Of a DNA stretch of 64,000 bases, positions 24,862-32,161 are shown one piece after another. A program made the position numbers and the translations under genes. The notes below the pieces were generated by a model. It was not told the origin of the DNA. It was given only the letters and a program-made list of their open reading frames with translations, and searched no databases. Positions within the stretch are counted from its first letter, which is position 1. Each line of letters opens with the position of its first letter. Origin of the DNA: Iamia majanohamensis (GTDB taxonomy: Bacteria > Actinomycetota > Acidimicrobiia > Acidimicrobiales > Iamiaceae); NCBI RefSeq assembly GCF_028532485.1, contig NZ_CP116942.1, positions 4,216,001 through 4,280,000 on the forward strand, read 5' to 3'.

Positions 24862-25817
24862 GCGGCCCGGGGACCCCGTCGGGTCCGGACCCGGCCCCTG
24901 CACCGGTGCTGCGGGTCCGGGACCGCACCGTCGACGTCAGCCGACCGCTGGTGATGGCCATCGTCAACGCCACCCCGGACTCGTTCTCCGACGGCAGCCT
25001 CGACCCGAGCCCGAGGGCCCGGGTCGACCGGGCCCTGGCGGCGCTCGACGCCGGCGCCGACCTGGTCGACGTCGGGGGGCAGTCGAGCATCACCGGCGTG
25101 GCCGAGATCTCCGTCGCCGAGGAGCTCGACCGGGTCCTGCCGGTGCTGGAGGGCATCGTCGCGGCCCGACCCGACGCGCTGGTCTCGGTCGACACCTACC
25201 GGGCGGAGGTGGTGCGCCGGGTGCTCGACGCAGGCGTGGCCATCGTCAACGACGTGAGCTGCCTGCGCGACCCGGACGTGGCCCGGGCCTGTGCCGACGC
25301 CGACGCCGGCCTGGTCGTGATGCACACCAAGGCGGCCCCCAAGCAGCGCTACCAGGACCCCGACGCCTACGACGACGTCACCGCCGAGGTGACCGCCACG
25401 CTGCGGGACCGCCTGGCCCTGGCGCGCGAGCTGGGGGTGGGCGACACCAGCACGATCGTCGACCCGGGGGTCGACTACGCCAAGACGCCGGCCCAGTCCA
25501 TCGCCCTGCTGCGCGACCTCGACCCGGTCCTGGCCCTCGGTCGGCCCGTCCTCTGGGCCCTCTCCCGGAAGGACTTCGTGGGCGCGCTCACCCGGCGGGC
25601 GCCCAGCCGGCGCGACGCCGGGTCCCTCGCGGCGGTGAGCCACGTGGGCTGGCGTCCCGGGGCCATCTTCCGCGTGCACGACGTGACCGCCACCCGGGAC
25701 CACCTGGCCGTGGCCGGTGCGCTGGCCGGCACCGTGCCCGTGGCTCGGGACCTGGTCGTCCCCGACGAGATCCGCTGGGAGGACGGTCGGGCCGGCCAGG
25801 CCACGGCGCCGACCTGA
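24858..25817 (+). CDS. Dihydropteroate synthase family protein (FolP-like, divergent)
   Basis: 319 residues from GTG 24858. The DHPS TIM barrel is recognisable: MAIVNATPDSFSDG, SVDTYRAEVVRRVLDAG, IVNDVSCL, and the C-terminal RVHDV. The pterin/pABA loop normally read as GGESTRPG is here GGQSSITG, losing the Arg and Pro of the classic motif. That pattern suggests a FolP2-like paralogue that may not make dihydropteroate. No other folate gene is adjacent. The length exceeds the usual 280 through an N-terminal proline-rich stretch. Confidence 0.85.
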   Translation: MSGPGTPSGPDPAPAPVLRVRDRTVDVSRPLVMAIVNATPDSFSDGSLDPSPRARVDRALAALDAGADLVDVGGQSSITGVAEISVAEELDRVLPVLEGIVAARPDALVSVDTYRAEVVRRVLDAGVAIVNDVSCLRDPDVARACADADAGLVVMHTKAAPKQRYQDPDAYDDVTAEVTATLRDRLALARELGVGDTSTIVDPGVDYAKTPAQSIALLRDLDPVLALGRPVLWALSRKDFVGALTRRAPSRRDAGSLAAVSHVGWRPGAIFRVHDVTATRDHLAVAGALAGTVPVARDLVVPDEIRWEDGRAGQATAPT

Positions 25818-25835
25818 GGCCCCGTCGGCGGGGCC
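25818..25835. terminator. Hairpin between convergent genes
   Basis: GGCCCCG / CGGGGCC with a TCGG loop directly after the FolP-like stop and before the convergent VanY-type gene stop. A stable 7-bp all-GC stem. Confidence 0.55.
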
Positions 25836-25841
25836 CCGGCC

Positions 25842-27149
25842 TCAGCCGCCGGTGATCGACCAGTGCCAGGGCTCGGAGGGCAGGTTGGTGAAGCCGAACT
25901 CGGCGGCGTGCTGGTCGAGCCACTGCCAGCACGGCGTGGAGCGGGTGCTGCACTGGTCGAAGTCCACGGCCAGGCCGAACTCGTGGAGCGACGACCCGGG
26001 GCGGGCCGTCGGGGGGCTGCAGGCGCCCGACGACGCGCCGTAGACGTCACCCCCGCAGTGGGCGGCGCGGAGCGCGACCTGCTCCTCCAGCGATCGGTAG
26101 CCGCCGCCGGTGAGGGTGAGCCCGTCGGCCGCGGCGGTGAGCAGCATGCGGCCCAGGTCGCCGGCGATGAGGCAGCTCACGGTGATCCCGCCCACCGTGC
26201 AGAGGGCCAGCCCGCCCGGGGCCACCTCGTCCGACAGCACGCCGCCGGGGCCCGGGTCGGCGTCCTGGTCGGTGGGGACCACGACCCCGGCCAGCTCCTC
26301 GAGGGCGGCCGCGTCGCGCGCCCGGGCCGCGGCCTCCAGCCGGGCCCGCCGGAGCGCCTCCTCGACGCGCGCCTGGAGGAGCAGCGCGGCCTCGGCCCGG
26401 TCGGCCCGCTGGGCCCGCAGCGACGCCAGGAGGTCGTCGAGCTGGGTGCGCTGGTCGGCGAGGTCGTCGCGCAGGTCGCCGAGCTCGGCCCGCCGGTCGC
26501 GGAGCGCCTCGCGCTGGTCCTCCAGCCGCTCGGCGATCCGCTCGTCGGTCTGGGTGCGGGCCTCGGCGTAGATCCGGCGGATGACGCCCTCGTCGACGGC
26601 GGGGTCGAGCCCGAGGCCGAGGCCCTCGCCGGTGGCCCCGTCGGCCATGTAGGTGCGGGCCAGGCGGTCCCGGAGCTCGGCCTCGAGCACGGCGATCTGG
26701 GTGGTGGCGTCGGTGATCGAGGCCTCGGTGGCCTCGACGTCGGACTGCACGGTGGCCCGCTCCCGCCGGAGGGCCTCGGCGCGCGTCGTGGCCCCCGAGA
26801 TGCGGGTGTCGAGGGCGTCGAGGTCGCGGTTGGCGGTGATGAGGTCGCGGACCAGGGCCAGGTCGGGGTCGTCGAGGAGCGGCACGGGGTCGGCCCCCGC
26901 GCCCGCACCCTCCTCGGCCGGTGACGAGGCGTCGCCGGCGCCGTCCACCGGCGGCGTGGGGCGGGTCGGGTCGTCGGGCGGGGCCGCCACCGCAGGGACC
27001 GCAGGGCCGACGAGGGCGAGGAGGAGGACGGCGACGGCGACGCGACGGAGCCAGGCGGGGTGGGGTCCACGCCGGACCGGGCGCGCCACGGGCCGTGCCC
27101 GGGCGCTGCCGAGGACCGGTGCTCCTGCCAACCTTCTCCCCCTCGTCAC
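25842..27149 (-). CDS. Coiled-coil protein with C-terminal M15B (VanY-type) peptidase domain
   Basis: 435 residues. A basic N-terminus and hydrophobic segment (about 36-55) form a secretion signal. An acidic Pro-rich linker follows, then a long coiled coil (about 95-290) like those of CwlO/RipC-type cell-wall hydrolases. The C-terminal domain (about 320-435) is a D-Ala-D-Ala carboxypeptidase-like M15B: YRSLEEQ, SLHEFGLAVDFD with its His and Asp zinc ligands, and EPWHW with the last His. It should trim peptidoglycan stem peptides outside the cell, with the coiled coil probably controlling it through a partner such as FtsEX. Confidence 0.88.
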   Translation of the reverse strand: MTRGRRLAGAPVLGSARARPVARPVRRGPHPAWLRRVAVAVLLLALVGPAVPAVAAPPDDPTRPTPPVDGAGDASSPAEEGAGAGADPVPLLDDPDLALVRDLITANRDLDALDTRISGATTRAEALRRERATVQSDVEATEASITDATTQIAVLEAELRDRLARTYMADGATGEGLGLGLDPAVDEGVIRRIYAEARTQTDERIAERLEDQREALRDRRAELGDLRDDLADQRTQLDDLLASLRAQRADRAEAALLLQARVEEALRRARLEAAARARDAAALEELAGVVVPTDQDADPGPGGVLSDEVAPGGLALCTVGGITVSCLIAGDLGRMLLTAAADGLTLTGGGYRSLEEQVALRAAHCGGDVYGASSGACSPPTARPGSSLHEFGLAVDFDQCSTRSTPCWQWLDQHAAEFGFTNLPSEPWHWSITGG

Positions 27150-27299
27150 CAGGTGCGCCTTCCGACGGTCACCTCACATCGAGCCGCACGGGCACAGGGT
27201 GCCACACCTCCGAGCCCGGCGGCGATCGCCCCCGCGGGTGGCGATGGTGCGGCGCGGTCGGCCGTTTGAGGGGGCGGCCGACCGGGAACCGCAGTTACC

Positions 27300-28178
27300 A
27301 TGAGTAACGCGACGATCACGCACGACCGCGTCCAGGTCCGGCACCCTGCGCTCGACGATCCCCTCGCCGACCTCCCGAAGTACTTCATGGGCGTCGACGC
27401 GCCCGACGAGGTCGTCGGCTGCCACCTCATCGCGGTCCTGTCGGCCATCTTCCCCCCGGGCGAGGACTTCTTCGTCCGGTCGGTGGCCCGGGTCCGCCAC
27501 CGGGTGGGCGACCCCGAGCTGCAGGCCCAGGTCGACGCCTTCATCGGCCAGGAGGACCAGCACGGCGAGCAGCACCGTCGCCTGAACGAGCGCCTGGCCG
27601 CCCACGGCTACCCGGTGCGGAGGGTGAGCCGGTTCGTCGACCGCGTCGCCCGGGCGGTCGAGGGGCGCCTGTCGCCCGAGGCCAACCTGGCCGTCACCGC
27701 CGCCCTCGAGCACCACACCGCAGTCGTGGCCGAGACCCTCCTCGACATCGAGGCGTCCCGCGACCACTTCGCCCACGACGGCGTCCTGGCCCTCTTCTGC
27801 TGGCACGCCCTGGAGGAGAGCGAGCACAAGGCGGTGGCCTTCGACGTCTACCGGGAGATCGGGGGCACCGAGGCGATGCGGATCCGGGCCATGCACGTGA
27901 TGAACGTGCTCTTCGCGGTCGAGGTCGCCCTGGCGACGGCGGAGTCGACCCTCCGCGACCGCGACGCCTGGCGCCACCCCGTCGTCACCCTCCGCAGCGT
28001 GGGCGCCCTGGCCCGGTCGCCCTTCCTGTCCCGGCGGCTGGTCCGCCGGGTGGCCGACTACCTCGACCAGGGCTTCCACCCCGACGACGCCGACACCGAG
28101 GAGATGATCGCCCGTTGGCGGCGCGAGCTCTTCGGCGCCGACGGCCGCCTCGTCGACACCGCCGCCGGCGCTGCGTAG
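27300..28178 (+). CDS. PF10118-type predicted metal-dependent hydrolase
   Basis: 292 residues from an ATG. All-helical with ferritin-like Glu/His pairs: EDQHGEQH (about 85-92), EHHTAVVAE (about 142-150) and EESEHKAVAF (about 178-187). These are the metal ligands of the PF10118 family. The substrate is unknown. The start codon lies in the loop of a small inverted repeat GTTAC-N5-GTAAC, which may be accidental. Confidence 0.82.
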   Translation: MSNATITHDRVQVRHPALDDPLADLPKYFMGVDAPDEVVGCHLIAVLSAIFPPGEDFFVRSVARVRHRVGDPELQAQVDAFIGQEDQHGEQHRRLNERLAAHGYPVRRVSRFVDRVARAVEGRLSPEANLAVTAALEHHTAVVAETLLDIEASRDHFAHDGVLALFCWHALEESEHKAVAFDVYREIGGTEAMRIRAMHVMNVLFAVEVALATAESTLRDRDAWRHPVVTLRSVGALARSPFLSRRLVRRVADYLDQGFHPDDADTEEMIARWRRELFGADGRLVDTAAGAA

Positions 28179-28199
28179 GCCCGGCTCCGTGTCGCCCGC

Positions 28200-29234
28200 T
28201 CAGGGCGCCGAGGGCGCCGGGTCGGCGATGGCGCCGAGGCGCGAGGGGCGGACGAGGCCGGCGGCGGCCCAGGCCCGGAGGGAGACCTCGAGCGTCTCGA
28301 GGAGGGGTCGGGGTGTGAGGCCGAGGGCGGTGGCGGTGCTGTCGTCGGTGCCCTCCCAGCGGGTGATGAGGGCCATGCCCTCCTCGGTGAGGGGACCGGG
28401 CACGGGCACGAGACGCCGACCTGCATCCAGCGCCCGACCGGCTCCGACGAGGACGGCGGGCGGGGTCGGGAGCACCGTGAACCGGCGTCCGGTGAGGTCG
28501 GACAGGGCGCGGGCCAGGGCGGCCATGGTCACGAGGTGGCCGCCGACCACCACCCGCGGCGTCCCCGCCCCGGGGGCGAGGAGTCGGACGTGGAGCGCGG
28601 CCAGGTCGCGCACGTCGACGATCGAGAGGGCCGCCTCGCGGGTGGGCACCACCCCGGTGCGCACGAAGGTGGCCAGGGCGGTCGACGTGGCGCCGAGCGC
28701 ACCCCCGGCTCCGGGCCCGAGGATGCCGCTCGGGTAGGTGATGACCACCGGGGCGCCCTCGTCCTGGATCCGGCGGGCCTCCACCTCGGCCGCGGCCTTG
28801 GAGCGGGCGTAGGGGTCCGTCGCCGGCGCCACCGGCAGGTCGCCGTGGAGCGGTCCGACGCCGGGACGGAACAGGGCGCTGGTGCTCGAGACGTGCACGA
28901 TGGGATCGAGGCCGAGCTCGGCGGCCCGGCCGACGACGGTGGCCACGCCCACGGGGTTGTCGGCGCGCATGCGGGTGGCGTCGCGACGGTCGAGGCTGAC
29001 CACCGCGGCGGCGTGGACCACGGCGTCGCAGCCGTCGAGCAGCTCGGTCACCGCGCCGGCGTCGGTCATGGCGCCCACCACCGCATCGGGGGGATCGACC
29101 CCCAGGTCGTCCACCACCCTCTCGAGGCGGCCCCGGTCGCGCACCAGGGCCCGCACCTCGTGTCCGGCGGCGAGGACCGCAGCGGTGGTGTGGGCCCCCA
29201 CGAACCCGGTCGCACCGGTGATGGCCACGCGCAC
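28200..29234 (-). CDS. NAD(P)-dependent extended SDR (epimerase/dehydratase-like)
   Basis: 344 residues from GTG 29234. The N-terminal TGATGFVG (residues 6-13) is the extended-SDR dinucleotide loop; VHVSSTSAL provides the catalytic Ser region and DPYARSKAAAE the Tyr-x-x-x-Lys. It is close to dihydroflavonol-reductase or hopanoid-associated SDR types. Substrate unknown. Convergent with the PF10118 gene. Confidence 0.88.
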   Translation of the reverse strand: MRVAITGATGFVGAHTTAAVLAAGHEVRALVRDRGRLERVVDDLGVDPPDAVVGAMTDAGAVTELLDGCDAVVHAAAVVSLDRRDATRMRADNPVGVATVVGRAAELGLDPIVHVSSTSALFRPGVGPLHGDLPVAPATDPYARSKAAAEVEARRIQDEGAPVVITYPSGILGPGAGGALGATSTALATFVRTGVVPTREAALSIVDVRDLAALHVRLLAPGAGTPRVVVGGHLVTMAALARALSDLTGRRFTVLPTPPAVLVGAGRALDAGRRLVPVPGPLTEEGMALITRWEGTDDSTATALGLTPRPLLETLEVSLRAWAAAGLVRPSRLGAIADPAPSAP

Positions 29235-29510
29235 GGGCGTCAGCCCCGGACCGGGAGGCCCGGCGCGGCGCGACAGACGACATCGTCCTCGACCATCGGG
29301 TGGACACTACGGGCCGCCCACCGACCTCCCCCGGGTCCGGGGGGCGACCCCGCCGGTGGGCGAGACGCTCCATCGGCACCTCCGCCGGCCGCCGGCGGGT
29401 GGCGGTACGGTCGGGCGCCGCAGGCCACGCCCCCGGACGGGAGCACGGCCCGCGCCACCGGACTCGGCCCGCAGGGGGCCGGCCCGACCACCGCCGCAGG
29501 GAGACCGAGC

Positions 29511-29960
29511 ATGTCCGTGTTCGACGACGCCGAGTACGAGCCCAGCCCGTGGGAGCCGATCGCCGAGGAGGTCGAGCGCTACGAGCGGAGCGACGGCGCC
29601 GAGCCCAGCGACCTGGTCGGCGACGAGTGGATCGTGCTGTGGACCCTCGGGGCCCGCACGGGCAAGGTGCGCAAGACGCCGCTGGTGCGCATCGCCGACG
29701 GTGAGGGCCGCTACGCAGTGGTCGGCTCGCAGGGCGGTGCGCCGACCCACCCGCAGTGGGTGCACAACGTGCGCGCCCACCCGGTCGCCCGCGTGCAGGA
29801 CGGGTCCGTGCGGACCGACCTGACGGTGCGCGAGGCCGAGGGGGAGGACAAGGCGCGGTGGTGGGAGCGGGCCCGCGCCGCGTGGCCGGACTACGACGCC
29901 TACCAGGCCGCGACCGACCGGGTGATCCCGCTCTTCGTCCTCGAGCCCGGCGCCGACTGA
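29511..29960 (+). CDS. Nitroreductase-family deazaflavin (F420)-dependent oxidoreductase
   Basis: 149 residues from ATG 29511 with an AGGGAG ribosome-binding site. The split-barrel DDN-type fold is recognisable by WIVLWTLGARTGKVRKTPL, the VVGSQGG loop and HPQWVHNVRAHP. Actinobacterial members use coenzyme F420H2 to reduce quinones or nitroaromatics. The physiological substrate is unknown. Confidence 0.9.
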   Translation: MSVFDDAEYEPSPWEPIAEEVERYERSDGAEPSDLVGDEWIVLWTLGARTGKVRKTPLVRIADGEGRYAVVGSQGGAPTHPQWVHNVRAHPVARVQDGSVRTDLTVREAEGEDKARWWERARAAWPDYDAYQAATDRVIPLFVLEPGAD

Positions 29961-30075
29961 TCCCGGCGGGTCACGACCGGGCGGGAGCAGCTCGGCCTCC
30001 AGCAGGTCCACGAGCCCGCGCTCGTCGCCGGCGACGTCCCGCGACCACCACCACCCCAACCCACGAGGAGACGCC

Positions 30076-30468
30076 ATGGCCACGCCCGACGCCGCGCCGG
30101 AGGACCGCATCACCGCGATCATCGACGGCCTCGACGACTGGAGGGGCGCCACCCTCGCCCGCCTCCGCACCCTCATCCACGAGGCCGATCCCGACGTGGT
30201 CGAGGAGATCAAGTGGGTGAAGCCGACCAACCCGGCAGGGGTGCCGACCTGGACCCACGACGGGATCATCTGCACCGGGGAGCTGTACAAGGCGAAGGTG
30301 AAGCTCACCTTCGCCCGGGGCGCCTCGGTCGACGACCCCACGGGCCTGTTCAACTCGAGCCTGGGCGGCTCGACCCGGCGGGCCATCGACATCGCGGAGG
30401 GCGAGGAGCTCGACGCCGAGGCCTTCAAGGACCTCGTCCGCGCCGCCGTCGCCCGCAACGAGGCCTAG
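30076..30468 (+). CDS. DUF1801 domain protein
   Basis: 130 residues. The family core is visible: LRTLIHEADPDVVEEIKW, a glycine-containing turn, LYKAKVKLTFARGA and a C-terminal helix. DUF1801 proteins are small alpha/beta proteins of unknown role. Same strand as the deazaflavin oxidoreductase, 115 bp apart. Confidence 0.85.
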   Translation: MATPDAAPEDRITAIIDGLDDWRGATLARLRTLIHEADPDVVEEIKWVKPTNPAGVPTWTHDGIICTGELYKAKVKLTFARGASVDDPTGLFNSSLGGSTRRAIDIAEGEELDAEAFKDLVRAAVARNEA

Positions 30469-30510
30469 CCCCTCCCGCCGGAGGAGGCCGGCGGCTCGGC
30501 CGAGCCACCG

Positions 30511-31071
30511 TCAGGGCGGCGGAGGCGGGCGACGGCCGGTGACGCCCAGTCGTCGCGCCGCCCGGTCGGCGGCGCCGCCGCCGCCGAGCAGCCGCATGAG
30601 CAGCAGGCCGTCGAGCAGGGCCACGGCCGCCTCGGCCTCGGCCCGGCGACGGTCGCGCCGTCCCTCCAGGAGCCCGGCCGCCCAGTCGACCCACCGCCCG
30701 ACGAGCAGGGGGACGAGCTCGGCGTAGGGGGCCAGCCCGGTGGCGGCGAGGCCGTTGGCCTCGAAGAAGAGGGCGAAGACCCGGTCCGCCTCCTCGTCGG
30801 CGAGGACGGGCCAGGCCCGGCGGGCCAGCGCCAGGTGGTCGGGGAAGGGCCCCGCCATGGCCGGCGCGAGCACGTCGACGAGGCGCGCCCCGAGGGCGAG
30901 GAGCACCTCACCGACCAGGTCCTCCTTGGACGGGAAGTAGTACACGACCGTGCGGTCGCTGATGCCGAGGTGGGCGGCGACCCGCCCGTAGGTGACGCGG
31001 CTCAGGCCGTCGGCGAAGGCGACGGCGACGGCCCCGTCCAGGATCTCCGTCGAGGTGTGCTTGTGGCCCAT
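30511..31071 (-). CDS. TetR-family transcriptional repressor
   Basis: 186 residues. The N-terminal TetR HTH is clear (TEILDGAVAVAF, VTYGRVAAHLGISDRTVVYYF, SKEDLVGEVL). The C-terminal helical ligand domain is family-typical and ends in a proline run. It diverges from an alpha/beta hydrolase; the 70-bp gap holds two near-identical palindromes that are very probably its operators. The regulator likely represses both genes and responds to the hydrolase substrate or product. Confidence 0.92.
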   Translation of the reverse strand: MGHKHTSTEILDGAVAVAFADGLSRVTYGRVAAHLGISDRTVVYYFPSKEDLVGEVLLALGARLVDVLAPAMAGPFPDHLALARRAWPVLADEEADRVFALFFEANGLAATGLAPYAELVPLLVGRWVDWAAGLLEGRRDRRRAEAEAAVALLDGLLLMRLLGGGGAADRAARRLGVTGRRPPPPP

Positions 31072-31084
31072 GCGGCCCTTGATC

Positions 31085-31098
31085 GTAGTGATCGCTAC
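31085..31098. promoter_or_regulatory. TetR operator 1
   Basis: GTAGTGATCGCTAC, a 14-bp palindrome with a single mismatched pair, 13 bp upstream of the TetR start. Confidence 0.75.
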
Positions 31099-31109
31099 AC
31101 ATATGGTTC

Positions 31110-31123
31110 GTAGTGATCACTAC
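31110..31123. promoter_or_regulatory. TetR operator 2
   Basis: GTAGTGATCACTAC, a perfect 14-bp palindrome 18 bp upstream of the hydrolase ATG. Its centre is 25 bp from that of operator 1, and the flanking TC-GTAG...CTAC-A context is shared. Confidence 0.8.
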
Positions 31124-31141
31124 AAACCCGGAGAGAGCGCC

Positions 31142-32029
31142 ATGACCCCGATCCCGACCCTGAGCGAGGACGCCGCGACCGATCTGTTCCGCCGGCCCCC
31201 GGACCGGCACGTCGACGTCGGAGCCGGGGCGGTGGCCGTCCGCAGAGTGGGTCGCGGCCCGGACGTCCTGTTCGTCCACGGCTGGCCGATGAGCGGGGCG
31301 ACCTTCCGCACCCTCCTGCCCCACCTCGTCGACCACGTCACGTGCCACGTCCTCGACCTCCCCGGGGCGGGCGACAGCCGCTTCGGGGCCGACACCCCGC
31401 TCTCGATCGAGGACCACATCCGGACGGTCGGGCGGGTGCTGGACGGGCTGGGGCTCGACGACGTCGCCGTGGTCGGCCACGACAGCGGGGGCCTGATCGT
31501 CCGCCACGGCCTCGTCGACGACCCCCGGGTGCGGGCCTTCGGGCTCGTCGACACCGAGCAGCCCCAGGGGCTGGCCTGGCGCTTCCGGGCCTTCCTCGCC
31601 GCCGGGCGGCTCCCCGGCCTGGCGCCCGCCCTGCGGTGGGCCCTCGCCCGCCCTCGGGTGCGGCGCCACCCGTTGGTCCTGGGTGCCGCCTTCGTCGACC
31701 GGTCCCACCTCGACGGCCCGCTCGACGAGCTCATGATCCGCCCCCTGGTCGACGACCCCGCCCGCCTCGACGCCGCGGTCCGCCTCCTCCGGGGCTTCGA
31801 CGTGCGCTGGGTCCACGACCTGGCCCGGGTGCACCGCCGCATCGAGGTGCCGGTGCAGCTGGTGTGGGGCGCGCACGACGCCTTCTTCCCGGTCGCCCGG
31901 GCCCGGGAGATGGTCGGCACCTTCCCGGACGCCCGTCTCGCCGTGGTGGCCGACGCCGGCCTGTTCGCCCACGAGGAGCGACCCGAGGCCGTGGCCGAGG
32001 CCCTCCTCCCGGTGCTCACCGCCTCCTGA
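31142..32029 (+). CDS. Alpha/beta hydrolase with Asp nucleophile (dehalogenase/epoxide-hydrolase type)
   Basis: 295 residues from ATG 31142 with a GGAGAGAG ribosome-binding site. FVHGWPMSG holds the oxyanion region, and the nucleophile elbow reads VGHDSGG, placing Asp rather than Ser at the GxNuxG position as in haloalkane dehalogenases and epoxide hydrolases. HDAFFPV supplies a late acid and FAHEERPE the His. The compound is unknown; control by the divergent TetR suggests a xenobiotic or signal ester inducer. Confidence 0.85.
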   Translation: MTPIPTLSEDAATDLFRRPPDRHVDVGAGAVAVRRVGRGPDVLFVHGWPMSGATFRTLLPHLVDHVTCHVLDLPGAGDSRFGADTPLSIEDHIRTVGRVLDGLGLDDVAVVGHDSGGLIVRHGLVDDPRVRAFGLVDTEQPQGLAWRFRAFLAAGRLPGLAPALRWALARPRVRRHPLVLGAAFVDRSHLDGPLDELMIRPLVDDPARLDAAVRLLRGFDVRWVHDLARVHRRIEVPVQLVWGAHDAFFPVARAREMVGTFPDARLAVVADAGLFAHEERPEAVAEALLPVLTAS

Positions 32030-32161
32030 CCGCGGCCTCGCCCGGACGCGTGCCGGCGCGATCACCACGACGAGACCTGGTACCCGACCTGTGCGCACCC
32101 CCGGCCCCCGGCGCGCCCCCCGAGCACCCCGAGGGGACCGCAGCCGGGGCGACGGCGTCGC

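Noticed and set aside
27286-27300. Operator GTTAC-N5-GTAAC over the start codon of the PF10118 gene
   Set aside because: Only 5-bp arms and no divergent regulator gene nearby; too weak to call.
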